A stretch of DNA of 53,108 nucleotides from DATKQY01 sp035532475 (GTDB taxonomy: Bacteria > Actinomycetota > Acidimicrobiia > Acidimicrobiales > Bog-793), in the NCBI GenBank assembly GCA_035532475.1, contig DATKQY010000070.1, positions 1-53,108 of the forward strand. Direction: 5' to 3'. The position numbers and the translations under genes are program-made. Below, one piece after another: positions 8,400-16,160 of the stretch. The notes under the pieces are model-generated. The model was not told where the DNA came from and searched no databases. It saw only the letters and a list, made by a program, of their open reading frames with translations. The first letter of the stretch is position 1; every line of letters begins with the position of its first letter.

Positions 8400-9326
8400 G
8401 TGCGGCTCGAGCTCCCCCGCCCCCTCGCCAAGGTCCTGCGCAAGCCGACCTGGCCGGGCACCCTGGAGCGCCCTGCGCCCGACCGGGGGCTCGGCGTCGA
8501 CTACGACACGGGCTGGGCGCGCTCGCCCGCGGCCCGCCTCGCCCGGGCGATGCTGGTGGACAACGTCACCCGGCCCCTCGTGCACCTGGCGGCCGACCCG
8601 CAGGTGAGCGGTGTCGAGCACCTGGAAGCGCTCGACGGCCCGGTGATCTTCGCCGCGAACCACAGCAGCCACCTCGACACGGCGATTGTGCTCTCGTGCC
8701 TGCCGGTCCGCTTCCGGCACCACAGCGTCGTCGCCGCGGCGGCCGACTACTTCTTCGACCGGCGGTGGAAGTCGGCGCTGTGGGCGCTCACCCTCGGCAC
8801 GATCCCGATCGAGCGCACGAAGGTGAACCGCCGCAGCGCCGATCTCGCCGCCCAGCTGCTCGCGAAGGGCTGGAGCCTCGTGATCTTCCCCGAGGGCGGG
8901 CGCAGCCCGGACGGCTGGGGCCAGGAGTTCCGCGGGGGCGCCGCGTACCTCGCCAAGCGCTGCGGCGTGCCGGTCGTGCCGCTGCACCTGCGCGGCGTGC
9001 GCCCCGTGTTCCCGAAGGGGAGCGGCCGGCTGCGGCCCGGCAAGGTGGAGGTCCGCTTCGGCCGGCCGCTCCGCCCCCTCGCCACCCGTGAGGGCGGCCG
9101 TGACGAGGACGCCAGGCGTTTCGGTGCGCGTATCGAGGCTGCCGTGGCCGAGCTCGCCGACGAGGCCGAGAGTGACTGGTGGTCGGCCCGGCGCCGCGCG
9201 GCCGCCGGGGCCACCCCACCGTTCCGCGGCCCGGACGTCGCCGAGTGGCGCCGCAGCTGGGAGCTGCCGGCGAGCGCCCGCAAGAGCGGGGAGCGGCGAC
9301 GCCTCGGCCCCTCCAAGCCCTGGTAG
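8400..9326 (+). CDS. 1-acyl-glycerol-3-phosphate acyltransferase-like protein (PlsC family)
   Basis: About 308 aa. Carries the acyltransferase motifs NHSSHLD (residues ~87-93, the catalytic HxxxxD) and FPEGGRSPDG (~163-172), plus VVPLHLRG further on. PlsC enzymes transfer an acyl chain from acyl-CoA or acyl-ACP to a lysophosphatidate-like acceptor at the membrane. The basic C-terminal extension after about residue 250 is unusual. GTG 8400 lies 10 bases after the LarA-like stop, so this is the fourth and last gene of the operon; a strong hairpin follows. Together with the reductase-phosphatase, the context suggests synthesis of an unusual lipid rather than housekeeping phosphatidate. Confidence 0.88.
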   Translation: MRLELPRPLAKVLRKPTWPGTLERPAPDRGLGVDYDTGWARSPAARLARAMLVDNVTRPLVHLAADPQVSGVEHLEALDGPVIFAANHSSHLDTAIVLSCLPVRFRHHSVVAAAADYFFDRRWKSALWALTLGTIPIERTKVNRRSADLAAQLLAKGWSLVIFPEGGRSPDGWGQEFRGGAAYLAKRCGVPVVPLHLRGVRPVFPKGSGRLRPGKVEVRFGRPLRPLATREGGRDEDARRFGARIEAAVAELADEAESDWWSARRRAAAGATPPFRGPDVAEWRRSWELPASARKSGERRRLGPSKPW

Positions 9327-9395
9327 CCGCTTCACCAAGGCCGAGCCCGGGGCGCCGTGCCGGTCTGGCAGGCCCCGGCACCCGAGCCCGGGCGC

Positions 9396-9430
9396 GAAGA
9401 AGGGGCCGGTGGGGGGACCGGCCCCTTCTT
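9396..9430 (+). terminator. strong hairpin terminator after the four-gene operon
   Basis: GAAGAAGGGGCCGGT (9396-9410) pairs with ACCGGCCCCTTCTT (9417-9430) around a 6-base G loop. There is no long T run after it, which is common in high-GC actinobacteria. It lies 70 bases after the acyltransferase stop. Confidence 0.75.
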
Positions 9431-9534
9431 AGTAGACTCAACAGGCACGGAGGGGGGGTCCGTCTGCTCCTGTGGTCCGCCTCCAGTATGTCCCCGGCGA
9501 CCACATCGGTCAAACAGCTTCAGCAGATATCGGC

Positions 9535-9550
9535 TATCGTAAAATACGAT
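9535..9550 (+). promoter_or_regulatory. -10 box and inverted repeat overlapping the LysR-type gene start
   Basis: TATCGT (9535-9540) lies 8 bases before the ATG at 9549, as for a leaderless transcript. The same bases form the inverted repeat ATCGTA-AAA-TACGAT (9536-9550), which covers the transcription start and the first two bases of the ATG. This would suit autorepression by the LysR protein; that role is inference. Confidence 0.5.
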
Positions 9551-10514
9551 GGATCTGCGCCAGCTGAACGCGATCGTGGCGATCGCCGAGCACGGATCGT
9601 TCTCGGCGGCGGCCGACGCCCTCTCGACCGTGCAGTCGAACGTCTCGACCCACATCAAAAAGCTCGAGCGCGAGCTCGGCAGCCAGCTCGTCGACCGCAC
9701 CACGGGTGAGCTCACCGAGGCCGGTGCCCTGGTCGTCGCGCGCTCGCGGCGGGTGATCCGCGAGCTCGACGCGCTCACCTCTGACGTCACGGCGCTCAGC
9801 CACGAGGTGATCGGCACCGTGCGGCTCGGCGCGATCGGCACGGCGGCGCGCTGGCTCGTCCCCCAGCTGCTCGAGGTCGTGCCGTCGCGCCACCCGCACC
9901 TGCACCTCATCTTCATGGAGGCGACGACGATCGGCCTCGGCGACCAGCTCGCCTCGGGCCACGTCGACCTCGGCGTGATGGCGCTCCCCGCCTCGGGCAC
10001 CGAGGTCCGGACCATGGCGTTGTTCGAGGAGGACCTCGGGCTCGTCCTCCCGCGCAACCACCCCCTCGCCGAGCTGAGCGCGGTGCCGATGGACGCGCTC
10101 GCCGCGCTTCCGCTGATCCTCCCGCTGCCGGGCACCGCCTACCGGGACGACCTCGATGCGGTGGCGGGCGCCGTCGGCGTCACCCTTCGGCCCCGCGCGG
10201 AGATGGACAGCCTCCGGCTGATCGCGACGCTCACCTTCGAGCGCTGCGGATTCTCCGTGCTTCCCTCCGGCGCCCTGCCCCACTACCTGCGCGACGAGTT
10301 CGTCCTGCTCCCCGTCGAGGGACTCCCACCCCGCCACGTCGGGGTGGCCCAGCGCCGACGGGGCCTGCCCGGCGCACCGGTGCGCGCCGTGCTCGAGATC
10401 CTCTCCGAGATCGTCGTCGACGGGGAGCGCACGCCGCCGGGCGTACGCGCCGTGCCCCCGGACCACGAGCACCCGCACCTGCTCCCGGCGGCGCGGATCG
10501 CGCCGGCGCGCTGA
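9549..10514 (+). CDS. LysR-family transcriptional regulator
   Basis: About 321 aa. Typical N-terminal winged helix: DLRQLNAIVAIAEHGSFSAA, then a recognition helix with STVQSNVSTHIKKLE and the LVDRTTGELTEAG wing. A periplasmic-binding-protein-like effector domain follows (VRLGAIGTAARWLVPQLLEV onwards). It lies downstream of, and on the same strand as, the lipid-like operon but after its terminator, so it probably has its own promoter. Its target is unknown; the operon or an adjacent gene are candidates only by position. The 30-residue Arg/Pro/His tail looks unstructured. Confidence 0.9.
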   Translation: MDLRQLNAIVAIAEHGSFSAAADALSTVQSNVSTHIKKLERELGSQLVDRTTGELTEAGALVVARSRRVIRELDALTSDVTALSHEVIGTVRLGAIGTAARWLVPQLLEVVPSRHPHLHLIFMEATTIGLGDQLASGHVDLGVMALPASGTEVRTMALFEEDLGLVLPRNHPLAELSAVPMDALAALPLILPLPGTAYRDDLDAVAGAVGVTLRPRAEMDSLRLIATLTFERCGFSVLPSGALPHYLRDEFVLLPVEGLPPRHVGVAQRRRGLPGAPVRAVLEILSEIVVDGERTPPGVRAVPPDHEHPHLLPAARIAPAR

Positions 10515-10521
10515 GCCCGGC

Positions 10522-11121
10522 TCAGGGACGCTCGAGCGGCTGGCGCCACATCAGCCAGAGCGGCGGCCCTCCCTCAGGAGCCAGCACCTCGTGGACGACC
10601 GTGAAGCCGTGCCGAGCGTAGAAGGCGACGTTCTCGAGTCGCGAGCACTCGAGGTAGGCCGGCGTCGCCGAGCCGTCGCAGCGTGCGAGCACCGGCTGCA
10701 GCAGCGCAGAGGCCACGCCCCTCCCTTGGTGCAACGGGTCGGTCCCGAGGGTGCCGAGGTAGTAGTGCCGGTTCTGCGGATGGTGCGCGACGAGCATGCG
10801 CGCGAGGCGCCGGGCCGCGAGGAAGCGCCCCGCGAGCATGCTCACGAGCGGTGCATGGGCGAGGACATCGGAAAAGCGCGCCGGCTCGGGGCTCGGCGGG
10901 AGCCAGAGCGCGGCACCGTCGCGTTCGGACGTCGTGTACACCTCGCCACGCGGCAGGTAGTTGTGCCGCAGCTGGAGCGTGAAGAAGCGGCGCAACCCCG
11001 TCTCGCGCAAGGACGCGTCAGGGAAGATGTACGACGCTACGGGGTCGTCTGCGAACGCTCGAGCGAGTGAGGCGGCCAGACCCGGTACGTCCTCGGGCAG
11101 CGCTCGACGCACCTCCGGCAC
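10522..11121 (-). CDS. GNAT-family N-acetyltransferase
   Basis: About 199 aa. The acetyl-CoA binding core is YLGTLGTDPLHQGRGVASAL (the Q/RxxGxG/A loop is QGRGVA), followed by LECSRLENVAFYARHGF, the usual C-terminal GNAT strand and helix. The acceptor substrate cannot be read from the sequence; the family includes small-molecule and protein acetylases. GTG 11121 is chosen because it lies 6 bases after the -10 box TAGCAT. It converges with the LysR gene (7-base gap) and diverges from the DsbA-like gene. Confidence 0.85.
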   Translation of the reverse strand: MPEVRRALPEDVPGLAASLARAFADDPVASYIFPDASLRETGLRRFFTLQLRHNYLPRGEVYTTSERDGAALWLPPSPEPARFSDVLAHAPLVSMLAGRFLAARRLARMLVAHHPQNRHYYLGTLGTDPLHQGRGVASALLQPVLARCDGSATPAYLECSRLENVAFYARHGFTVVHEVLAPEGGPPLWLMWRQPLERP

Positions 11122-11127
11122 CGCACA

Positions 11128-11133
11128 ATGCTA
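11128..11133 (-). promoter_or_regulatory. -10 box TAGCAT for leaderless GNAT transcript
   Basis: On the minus strand TAGCAT is followed by six bases and then GTG 11121. No Shine-Dalgarno sequence is present. Confidence 0.5.
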
Positions 11134-11197
11134 CCTCCCGGCGCGACGCGCCCTCTCCGCTGCGGAATACGCACGAGAACGCGGTGTTGGCCCAGGT

Positions 11198-11800
11198 ATG
11201 ACGACGAGCTTCTCGATCAACTTCGACTACCGCTGCCCCTTTGCCCGCAACGCCAACGAGCACGTGCTGGCCGGCCTCGCGGCGGGAGCGGACTGGGACG
11301 TGCGATTCGTGCCCTTCTCCCTCAGCCAGGTCCATGTCGAAGAGGGTGCTCCTGCCGTCTGGGAGGACGCCGGGAAGCGCCCGGAGCTCTTGGCGGTGGC
11401 TGCGGGGATCGTGGTGCGCGACCGCTTCCCGGACGCGTTCGCAGCGACGCACCTGTCGCTGTTCGCCGTGCGTCACGACGACGGCGAAGACCTCCGTGAC
11501 GAGCAGGTGCTGCGTGCGGCGCTGCGGCGCGGCGGCGCGGACGACGAGCTCGTCTTCAAGGAGCTGGTCGACGGCTGGCCGTTCGCCACCTTCCGCGCCG
11601 AGCACGAGCGCTCGGTCGCTGACCACGCGGCGTTCGGCGTGCCCACGTTCGTCGTCGGCGAGCGGGCGGCCTTCGTCCGGGTGATGACGCGCCCGGCTGG
11701 TGACGGGACGCTCGCGATCGCGACGACCGAGCTCGTGCTCGGCCTGCTCGCCGAGCACCCCGAGCTCAACGAGTTCAAGCACACGTCGATCCCCCGCTAG
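11198..11800 (+). CDS. DsbA-like (FrnE / 2-hydroxychromene-2-carboxylate isomerase-like) thioredoxin-fold protein
   Basis: About 200 aa. It begins FSINFDYRCPFARNANEHV, the DsbA-type active-site region, but the CxxC is reduced to CPFA (Cys 13 only). An alpha-helical insert follows. The cis-proline loop is GVPTFVVG. With no second Cys and no signal peptide it is unlikely to be a disulfide oxidase; cytosolic FrnE-like proteins and HCCA isomerases fit better. The frame is open far upstream, but ATG 11198 gives the natural start of the fold. It converges on recA through a perfect 16-bp hairpin. Confidence 0.75.
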   Translation: MTTSFSINFDYRCPFARNANEHVLAGLAAGADWDVRFVPFSLSQVHVEEGAPAVWEDAGKRPELLAVAAGIVVRDRFPDAFAATHLSLFAVRHDDGEDLRDEQVLRAALRRGGADDELVFKELVDGWPFATFRAEHERSVADHAAFGVPTFVVGERAAFVRVMTRPAGDGTLAIATTELVLGLLAEHPELNEFKHTSIPR

Positions 11801-11823
11801 GCGCGCGGGCCCCGTGGTGCCTC

Positions 11824-11863
11824 GGCGACCGGAACGGCGGCTGTCGTCGCCGTTCCGGTCGCC
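11824..11863. terminator. bidirectional terminator between the DsbA-like gene and recA
   Basis: A perfect 16-bp inverted repeat, GGCGACCGGAACGGCG (11824-11839) and CGCCGTTCCGGTCGCC (11848-11863), with an 8-base loop. It sits in the 81-base gap between two convergent genes, so it probably ends transcription from both sides. There is no T tract. Confidence 0.75.
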
Positions 11864-11881
11864 CGTGTCCAACCGGCGAGA

Positions 11882-12928
11882 TCAGCCCTCGATGGAGATC
11901 GGCTCGTCGTCGCCCACGCCCACCCCGAGCGGGACGTCGACGGCACGCTGAGCGGCGACCTCCTGGCGGATCCGCTCGTCGAGCTCGACCATCAGCTCCG
12001 GGCTCTCGCGGAGGAACTGCTTGGCGTTCTCCCGCCCCTGACCGAGCTGCTCGCCCTCGTAGGTGTACCAGGCGCCCGACTTCTTCACGATGGCGAAGTC
12101 CACGGCGACGTCGAGGATCGAGCCTTCCCGGCTGATCCCCTTGCCGTACATGATGTCGAACTCGGCCGTGCGGAAGGGCGGGGCGCACTTGTTCTTCACG
12201 ACCTTCACCCGCGTGCGGTTGCCGACCATCTCCGCCCCGTCCTTGATGGACTCGACGCGGCGGATGTCGAGGCGGACCGAGGCATAGAACTTGAGGGCCC
12301 GACCACCGGGGGTGACCTCCGGCGAGCCGTAGATCACCCCGATCTTCTCGCGCAGCTGGTTGATGAACAGGGCGATCGTGTTCGACTTGCTCAACGTCCC
12401 GGTCAGCTTGCGCAGCGCCTGGGACATCAGGCGGGCCTGGAGGCCGACATGGCTGTCGCCCATCTCGCCCTCGATCTCGGCGCGAGGCGTGAGCGCAGCG
12501 ACCGAGTCGACGACAAGCACGTCGATCGCGCCGGAGCGGATCAGCATCTCCGCGATCTCGAGCGCCTGCTCGCCGGTGTCGGGCTGGGAGATGAGCAGCT
12601 CGTCGATGTCGACGCCGATCGCGCGGGCATAGACGGGGTCCATGGCGTGCTCGGCGTCGATGTAGGCGCAGATCCCACCGTTGCGCTGCGCCTCCGCCAC
12701 GACGTGGAGGGCGAGGGTCGACTTCCCGGAGGACTCCGGTCCGTAGAGCTCCACGATGCGGCCGCGCGGCAGACCCCCGACGCCGAGCGCCAGGTCGAGC
12801 GACATCGCGCCGGTGGAGATCGCCTCGATCGCGAAGTTCATGTTCTCACCCAGCTTCATGACTGAGCCCTTGCCGAACTGCTTCTCGATCTGACCCAGCG
12901 CCGCGTCGAGTGCCTTCTCACGCTCCAT
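11882..12928 (-). CDS. recA: RecA recombinase
   Basis: 348 aa, normal RecA length. DNA-dependent ATPase that forms filaments on single strands, drives homologous recombination and triggers LexA self-cleavage. Walker A is GPESSGKST (residues 63-71); Walker B region LVVDSVAAL, DNA-binding loops around MGDSHVGLQARLMSQALRKL, and FINQLREKIG are all intact. ATG 12928 is preferred over an in-frame upstream start because AGAGGAAAGGGA lies just before it. A LexA box and -10 element lie 125-150 bases upstream. recX, which usually follows recA, is absent: a hairpin follows the stop directly. No intein is present. Confidence 0.98.
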   Translation of the reverse strand: MEREKALDAALGQIEKQFGKGSVMKLGENMNFAIEAISTGAMSLDLALGVGGLPRGRIVELYGPESSGKSTLALHVVAEAQRNGGICAYIDAEHAMDPVYARAIGVDIDELLISQPDTGEQALEIAEMLIRSGAIDVLVVDSVAALTPRAEIEGEMGDSHVGLQARLMSQALRKLTGTLSKSNTIALFINQLREKIGVIYGSPEVTPGGRALKFYASVRLDIRRVESIKDGAEMVGNRTRVKVVKNKCAPPFRTAEFDIMYGKGISREGSILDVAVDFAIVKKSGAWYTYEGEQLGQGRENAKQFLRESPELMVELDERIRQEVAAQRAVDVPLGVGVGDDEPISIEG

Positions 12929-13052
12929 CGCTTGTCCCTTTCCTCTTCGGACCGCGTCGCCGGGCCCTCGCATCCGACTCGTACCTGACGGGCGGGCAAC
13001 CTACGCGCCGGGTGTATCGCCCAGCCCGCGCCGTCCGTCAACGACTTCCAAG

Positions 13053-13076
13053 ACTGTAGTTCCGAACGTGTGTTCG
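13053..13076 (-). promoter_or_regulatory. recA promoter with LexA (SOS) box
   Basis: CGAACGTGTGTTCG (13063-13076) matches the actinobacterial SOS box CGAAC-N4-GTTCG. On the minus strand it is followed by the -10-like TACAGT (13058-13053), so LexA would cover the region just upstream of -10 and block RNA polymerase. The recA leader would be about 118 bases. Confidence 0.88.
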
Positions 13077-13347
13077 GTGGTGGATCTCGGGGCGATGTGT
13101 GGCGCGGAGGACGCCAACGGCCTGCTGAGCTCGCCGGCCGCCCATCGCGGGCGGTGCAGCTGATTGACTGAGGGCCACTGCGCACGCGCCGCGTCCCAGG
13201 GACCCGGACCCCGACGCGGGTCGGCCGCCGCGCGCCTGCTCGTGCCGGGCCTGCCCGGGGGCCCGGCGCCGTTATCCACTGGCCGGCCGACGCCGTGCGC
13301 AGCCCGGCCCGGCGGACGAGCTCGCGAAAGCGAGAGAAGGAGGTGCC

Positions 13348-14292
13348 ATGGAGGTCCGAGGCCGCCCGCTTCGCTTCGGCGTCCAGCTCCAAGCGCAGCG
13401 CACCAGCTGGCACGAGTTCGTCACGGCCCTCCGAGCAGTCGAGGACCTCGGCTTCGACTCCGCGTGGACCTTCGACCACCTGCTCCCGTTCTCCGGGCCC
13501 GACGACGGTGCCTGCTTCGAGACGCTGACGACGCTCGCGGCGATGGCGGTCCTCACCGAGCGAGTCCGCATCGGAGCGCTCGTGAACGGCGTCCTCTACC
13601 GTGACCCGGCCACCCTCGCCAAGAGCGCGGCCCAGGTCGACCAGATCAGCGGTGGCAGGCTGGAGTTCTCCCTCGGTGCCGCATGGGCCGAGCGCGAGTT
13701 CCGCGCCTTCGGCCTCGCCTTCCCCCCGCTCGCGGAGCGCTACGCGCGCCTCGACGAGGCGCTCCAGATCGTCCGCTCCCTCTGGGACGCGCGACGCACG
13801 ACGTTCGAGGGCCGCTACTACCGCCTCGAGAACGCCCCGTGCGAGCCGAAGCCGCTGCAGCGGCCGCACCCGCCGATCACCGTCGGTGGGTCGGGCCTCG
13901 GCGCCCTGCGGCTCGCCGCCAAGCACGCGACCGGCTGGAACATGATCGGCGCACCCGACAAGGTCGCGGCGCGCGCCGCGGTGCTCCGTGGCTGCTGCGA
14001 GGAGGTGGGAAGGGACTTCGGCGAGATCGAGCTGTCGGTCCACCCCGAGCTCGCCCTGGCGCGCACCCACGAGGACGCCGAGCGCCTCGCATCCCGGATC
14101 GCCGCGGGCCACGGCCAGGACCTCGAGGCTCAGCGCGACAGCTGGCTCCTCGGCACCCCCGCCGAGGTCGCGGGCCAGCTGCGCCGTTACGCCGAGGCGG
14201 GTGTCTCGTCCTGGATCATCGCGATCGGTCATCCGTTCGACACGGCGCCGCTGCGGCTCCTTCGCGAGGAGGTCCTCCCGGCACTCGGTTGA
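13348..14292 (+). CDS. LLM-class (luciferase-like, probably F420-dependent) oxidoreductase
   Basis: About 314 aa. Luciferase-fold barrel: LRFGVQLQAQRTSWHEF, then AVEDLGFDSAWTFDHLLPF, the RIGALVNGVLYRDPATLAK strand, QISGGRLEFSLGAAW, and PPITVGGSGLGALRLAAKHA. These match actinobacterial F420-dependent LLM oxidoreductases, which pass hydride between reduced F420 and an organic substrate; the substrate is not evident. ATG 13348 has a strong ribosome site (AGAAGGAGG, 5 bases upstream). It is divergent from recA and 73 bases before the macro-domain gene on the same strand. FMN use instead of F420 cannot be excluded. Confidence 0.88.
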   Translation: MEVRGRPLRFGVQLQAQRTSWHEFVTALRAVEDLGFDSAWTFDHLLPFSGPDDGACFETLTTLAAMAVLTERVRIGALVNGVLYRDPATLAKSAAQVDQISGGRLEFSLGAAWAEREFRAFGLAFPPLAERYARLDEALQIVRSLWDARRTTFEGRYYRLENAPCEPKPLQRPHPPITVGGSGLGALRLAAKHATGWNMIGAPDKVAARAAVLRGCCEEVGRDFGEIELSVHPELALARTHEDAERLASRIAAGHGQDLEAQRDSWLLGTPAEVAGQLRRYAEAGVSSWIIAIGHPFDTAPLRLLREEVLPALG

Positions 14293-14365
14293 CGTCGTCG
14301 GTCGGCCGGCTCCCCGGACGGCCGACGCGTGGCGCCGGGCGTTGGGGGCGCGGGAGACTCCTGCC

Positions 14366-14872
14366 GTGGCGACACGGATCGAGGCGGTCCTCGGAGACAT
14401 CACCCGCGAAGCCGTCGACGTCTTGGTGAACGCGGCAAACCCCGCGCTCGCCGGTGGGGGCGGCGTGGACGGCGCGATCCACCGGGCCGCCGGCGCCGCC
14501 GAGCTCCACGCCGCCTGCGCCGCGCTCGGCGGCTGCGCGGTCGGCGACGCCAAGCTCACGCCGGGCTTCGCGCTCGCGGCCCGGCACATCGCCCACGCCG
14601 TCGGGCCGGTCTGGCGCGGTGGTGCGCACGGCGAGGCGGAGCTGCTCGCCTCCTGCTACCGCCGCTGCCTGACGCTCGCCGACGACGTCGGCGCCCGCTC
14701 GATCGCCTTCCCGGCGATATCGACGGGCATCTACGGCTACCCGAAGCAGCCCGCGGCCCGCGTCGCCGTCACCACCCTCACCAAGGCGCCGACGCGCCTT
14801 GTCCTCATCCGTCTCGTCGCCTTCGACGAGGAGATGCTCCGTCACTACGAGGCCGCTCTCGCCGGCGCTTGA
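14366..14872 (+). CDS. macro-domain protein (ADP-ribose / O-acetyl-ADP-ribose deacetylase type)
   Basis: About 168 aa, a single macro domain of the MacroD/YmdB type. The ADP-ribose pocket motifs are intact: VNAANPALAGGGGVDGAIH near residues 22-40, the Asn and the GGGGVDGAI catalytic loop, and the ISTGIYGYP phosphate-binding loop. Such enzymes remove acetyl from O-acetyl-ADP-ribose or ADP-ribose from proteins or nucleic acid. GTG 14366 is chosen because the homologous fold begins at once; the frame is open much further upstream inside the LLM gene. It converges on cinA with only 24 bases between stops, and sits in the recA-cinA interval, a place with DNA damage genes. Confidence 0.88.
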   Translation: MATRIEAVLGDITREAVDVLVNAANPALAGGGGVDGAIHRAAGAAELHAACAALGGCAVGDAKLTPGFALAARHIAHAVGPVWRGGAHGEAELLASCYRRCLTLADDVGARSIAFPAISTGIYGYPKQPAARVAVTTLTKAPTRLVLIRLVAFDEEMLRHYEAALAGA

Positions 14873-14896
14873 CGGGGCTCGGTCGCCGCGCGCTCC

Positions 14897-16150
14897 TCAA
14901 GCCCCGCGCGCCGCGAGCAGCCGTCGCCGCAGGGCGTCGAGCGCCGTGATGGTGCCGATCTCCCGGACCCGTACGCGACCGCCGACGAGGGCCAGCGGGA
15001 CGCGCTCGGCGGCAAGCCCCGGCAGCGCGATCCCGGCGAACGCCGTGCCCGGCGCCAGGCCCTCCTGCGGGTCGGGCCCGGCGACGCCGGTCGTCGCCAG
15101 CGCAACGTCCGCGCCGAAGAGGCGGCGCACCCCTTCGGCCATCGCTGCGGCGGCCTCCCCCGACACCACCGGACCCTCGGGGACGTCGAGGATCCTGTGC
15201 TTGGACTCGCTGGCGTAGGTGACCACGCCGCCGGCGAACCAGCTGCTCGCACCGGGCACGGCCACGATCCGCGAGGCGACGAGGCCGCCGGTGAACGACT
15301 CCGCGACCGCCAGGCGCAGTCCGCGCTCGACGAGGAGCGCGCCGACGGCCTGCTCCATCGTCTGGTCGTCGATCCCGAAGACGGCGTTGCCGAGGAGCGC
15401 CCGCAGCTCGGACTCCTCCCGGTCGAGCACGGCCGCCGCCGCGGCCTCGTGCGGCGCCTTCACCGTGAGGCGGACCTTGATCCCCTCGATGCCGCTCGCC
15501 AGGAAGGCGATCGTCGCGGCTCCGGGTCCGGCGTGCTCCAGGGCCTCGACACGCGGCGCGACGATCTCCGACAGGCCGGACTCGGTGATGCCCCAGGTGC
15601 GCAGCGTCCGGCTGGCGATGACCGCGGTCTCCCCCGAGCGGGCCCGCAGGTCCGGCAGCACCGCCCGCTCGACCATCTCCTTCATCTCGTCGGGCACGCC
15701 GGGGAGCGCGTAGACGACCTTGTCCCCGACGGGGCAGACGAGCCCGGGCGCCGTCCCCATGCGCTGCGGGATGGTCGTCGCCCCGACCGGCACGTCAGCC
15801 TGACGGGCGTTGCTGGCGGCCATGGTCCGGTTGCGCCGCCGGAACAGGTCCTCGATGACCTGGAGGGTCGCCGGGTCACGGCGGAGCTCCACCCCCATCA
15901 CCTCGGCGATCGCCTCGCGCGTGAGGTCGTCCTGGGTCGGCCCGAGACCACCGCAGACCACCACCGCCTCGGCGCGCGACAAGGCGATGCGCAGCACGTC
16001 GGCGACGCGCCCGATGTTGTCGCCGACACGGGTCTGGTAGTTGCAGTCGATGCCCGCGGCCGCGAGCCGCTGCGCGATCCAGGTCGAGTTCGTGTCGACG
16101 ATCTGGCCGAGGAGCAGCTCGGTCCCGACCGCGACGATCTCCGCGCGCAC
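14897..16150 (-). CDS. cinA: CinA-family protein (NMN amidohydrolase / ADP-ribose pyrophosphatase type)
   Basis: 417 aa, the usual full-length two-domain CinA. The N-terminal MoaB/MogA-like domain shows EIVAVGTELLLGQIVDTNS and CGGLGPTQDDLTREAIA. The C-terminal amidohydrolase (PncC) domain shows VAESFTGGLVASRI and TTGVAGPDPQEG. CinA cleaves ADP-ribose and deamidates NMN in NAD recycling; it is co-regulated with recA in some bacteria. GTG 16150 has a GGGAG site just upstream. It lies 10 bases after pgsA, third of the rimO-pgsA-cinA operon, as in many actinobacteria. The neighbouring macro-domain gene also acts on ADP-ribose species. Confidence 0.95.
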   Translation of the reverse strand: MRAEIVAVGTELLLGQIVDTNSTWIAQRLAAAGIDCNYQTRVGDNIGRVADVLRIALSRAEAVVVCGGLGPTQDDLTREAIAEVMGVELRRDPATLQVIEDLFRRRNRTMAASNARQADVPVGATTIPQRMGTAPGLVCPVGDKVVYALPGVPDEMKEMVERAVLPDLRARSGETAVIASRTLRTWGITESGLSEIVAPRVEALEHAGPGAATIAFLASGIEGIKVRLTVKAPHEAAAAAVLDREESELRALLGNAVFGIDDQTMEQAVGALLVERGLRLAVAESFTGGLVASRIVAVPGASSWFAGGVVTYASESKHRILDVPEGPVVSGEAAAAMAEGVRRLFGADVALATTGVAGPDPQEGLAPGTAFAGIALPGLAAERVPLALVGGRVRVREIGTITALDALRRRLLAARGA

Positions 16151-16160
16151 CGTCTCCCGC

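Noticed and set aside
13272..13280. TTATCCACT, close to a DnaA box
   Set aside because: A single site with a mismatch, no cluster, no dnaA or dnaN nearby; it does not mark an origin.
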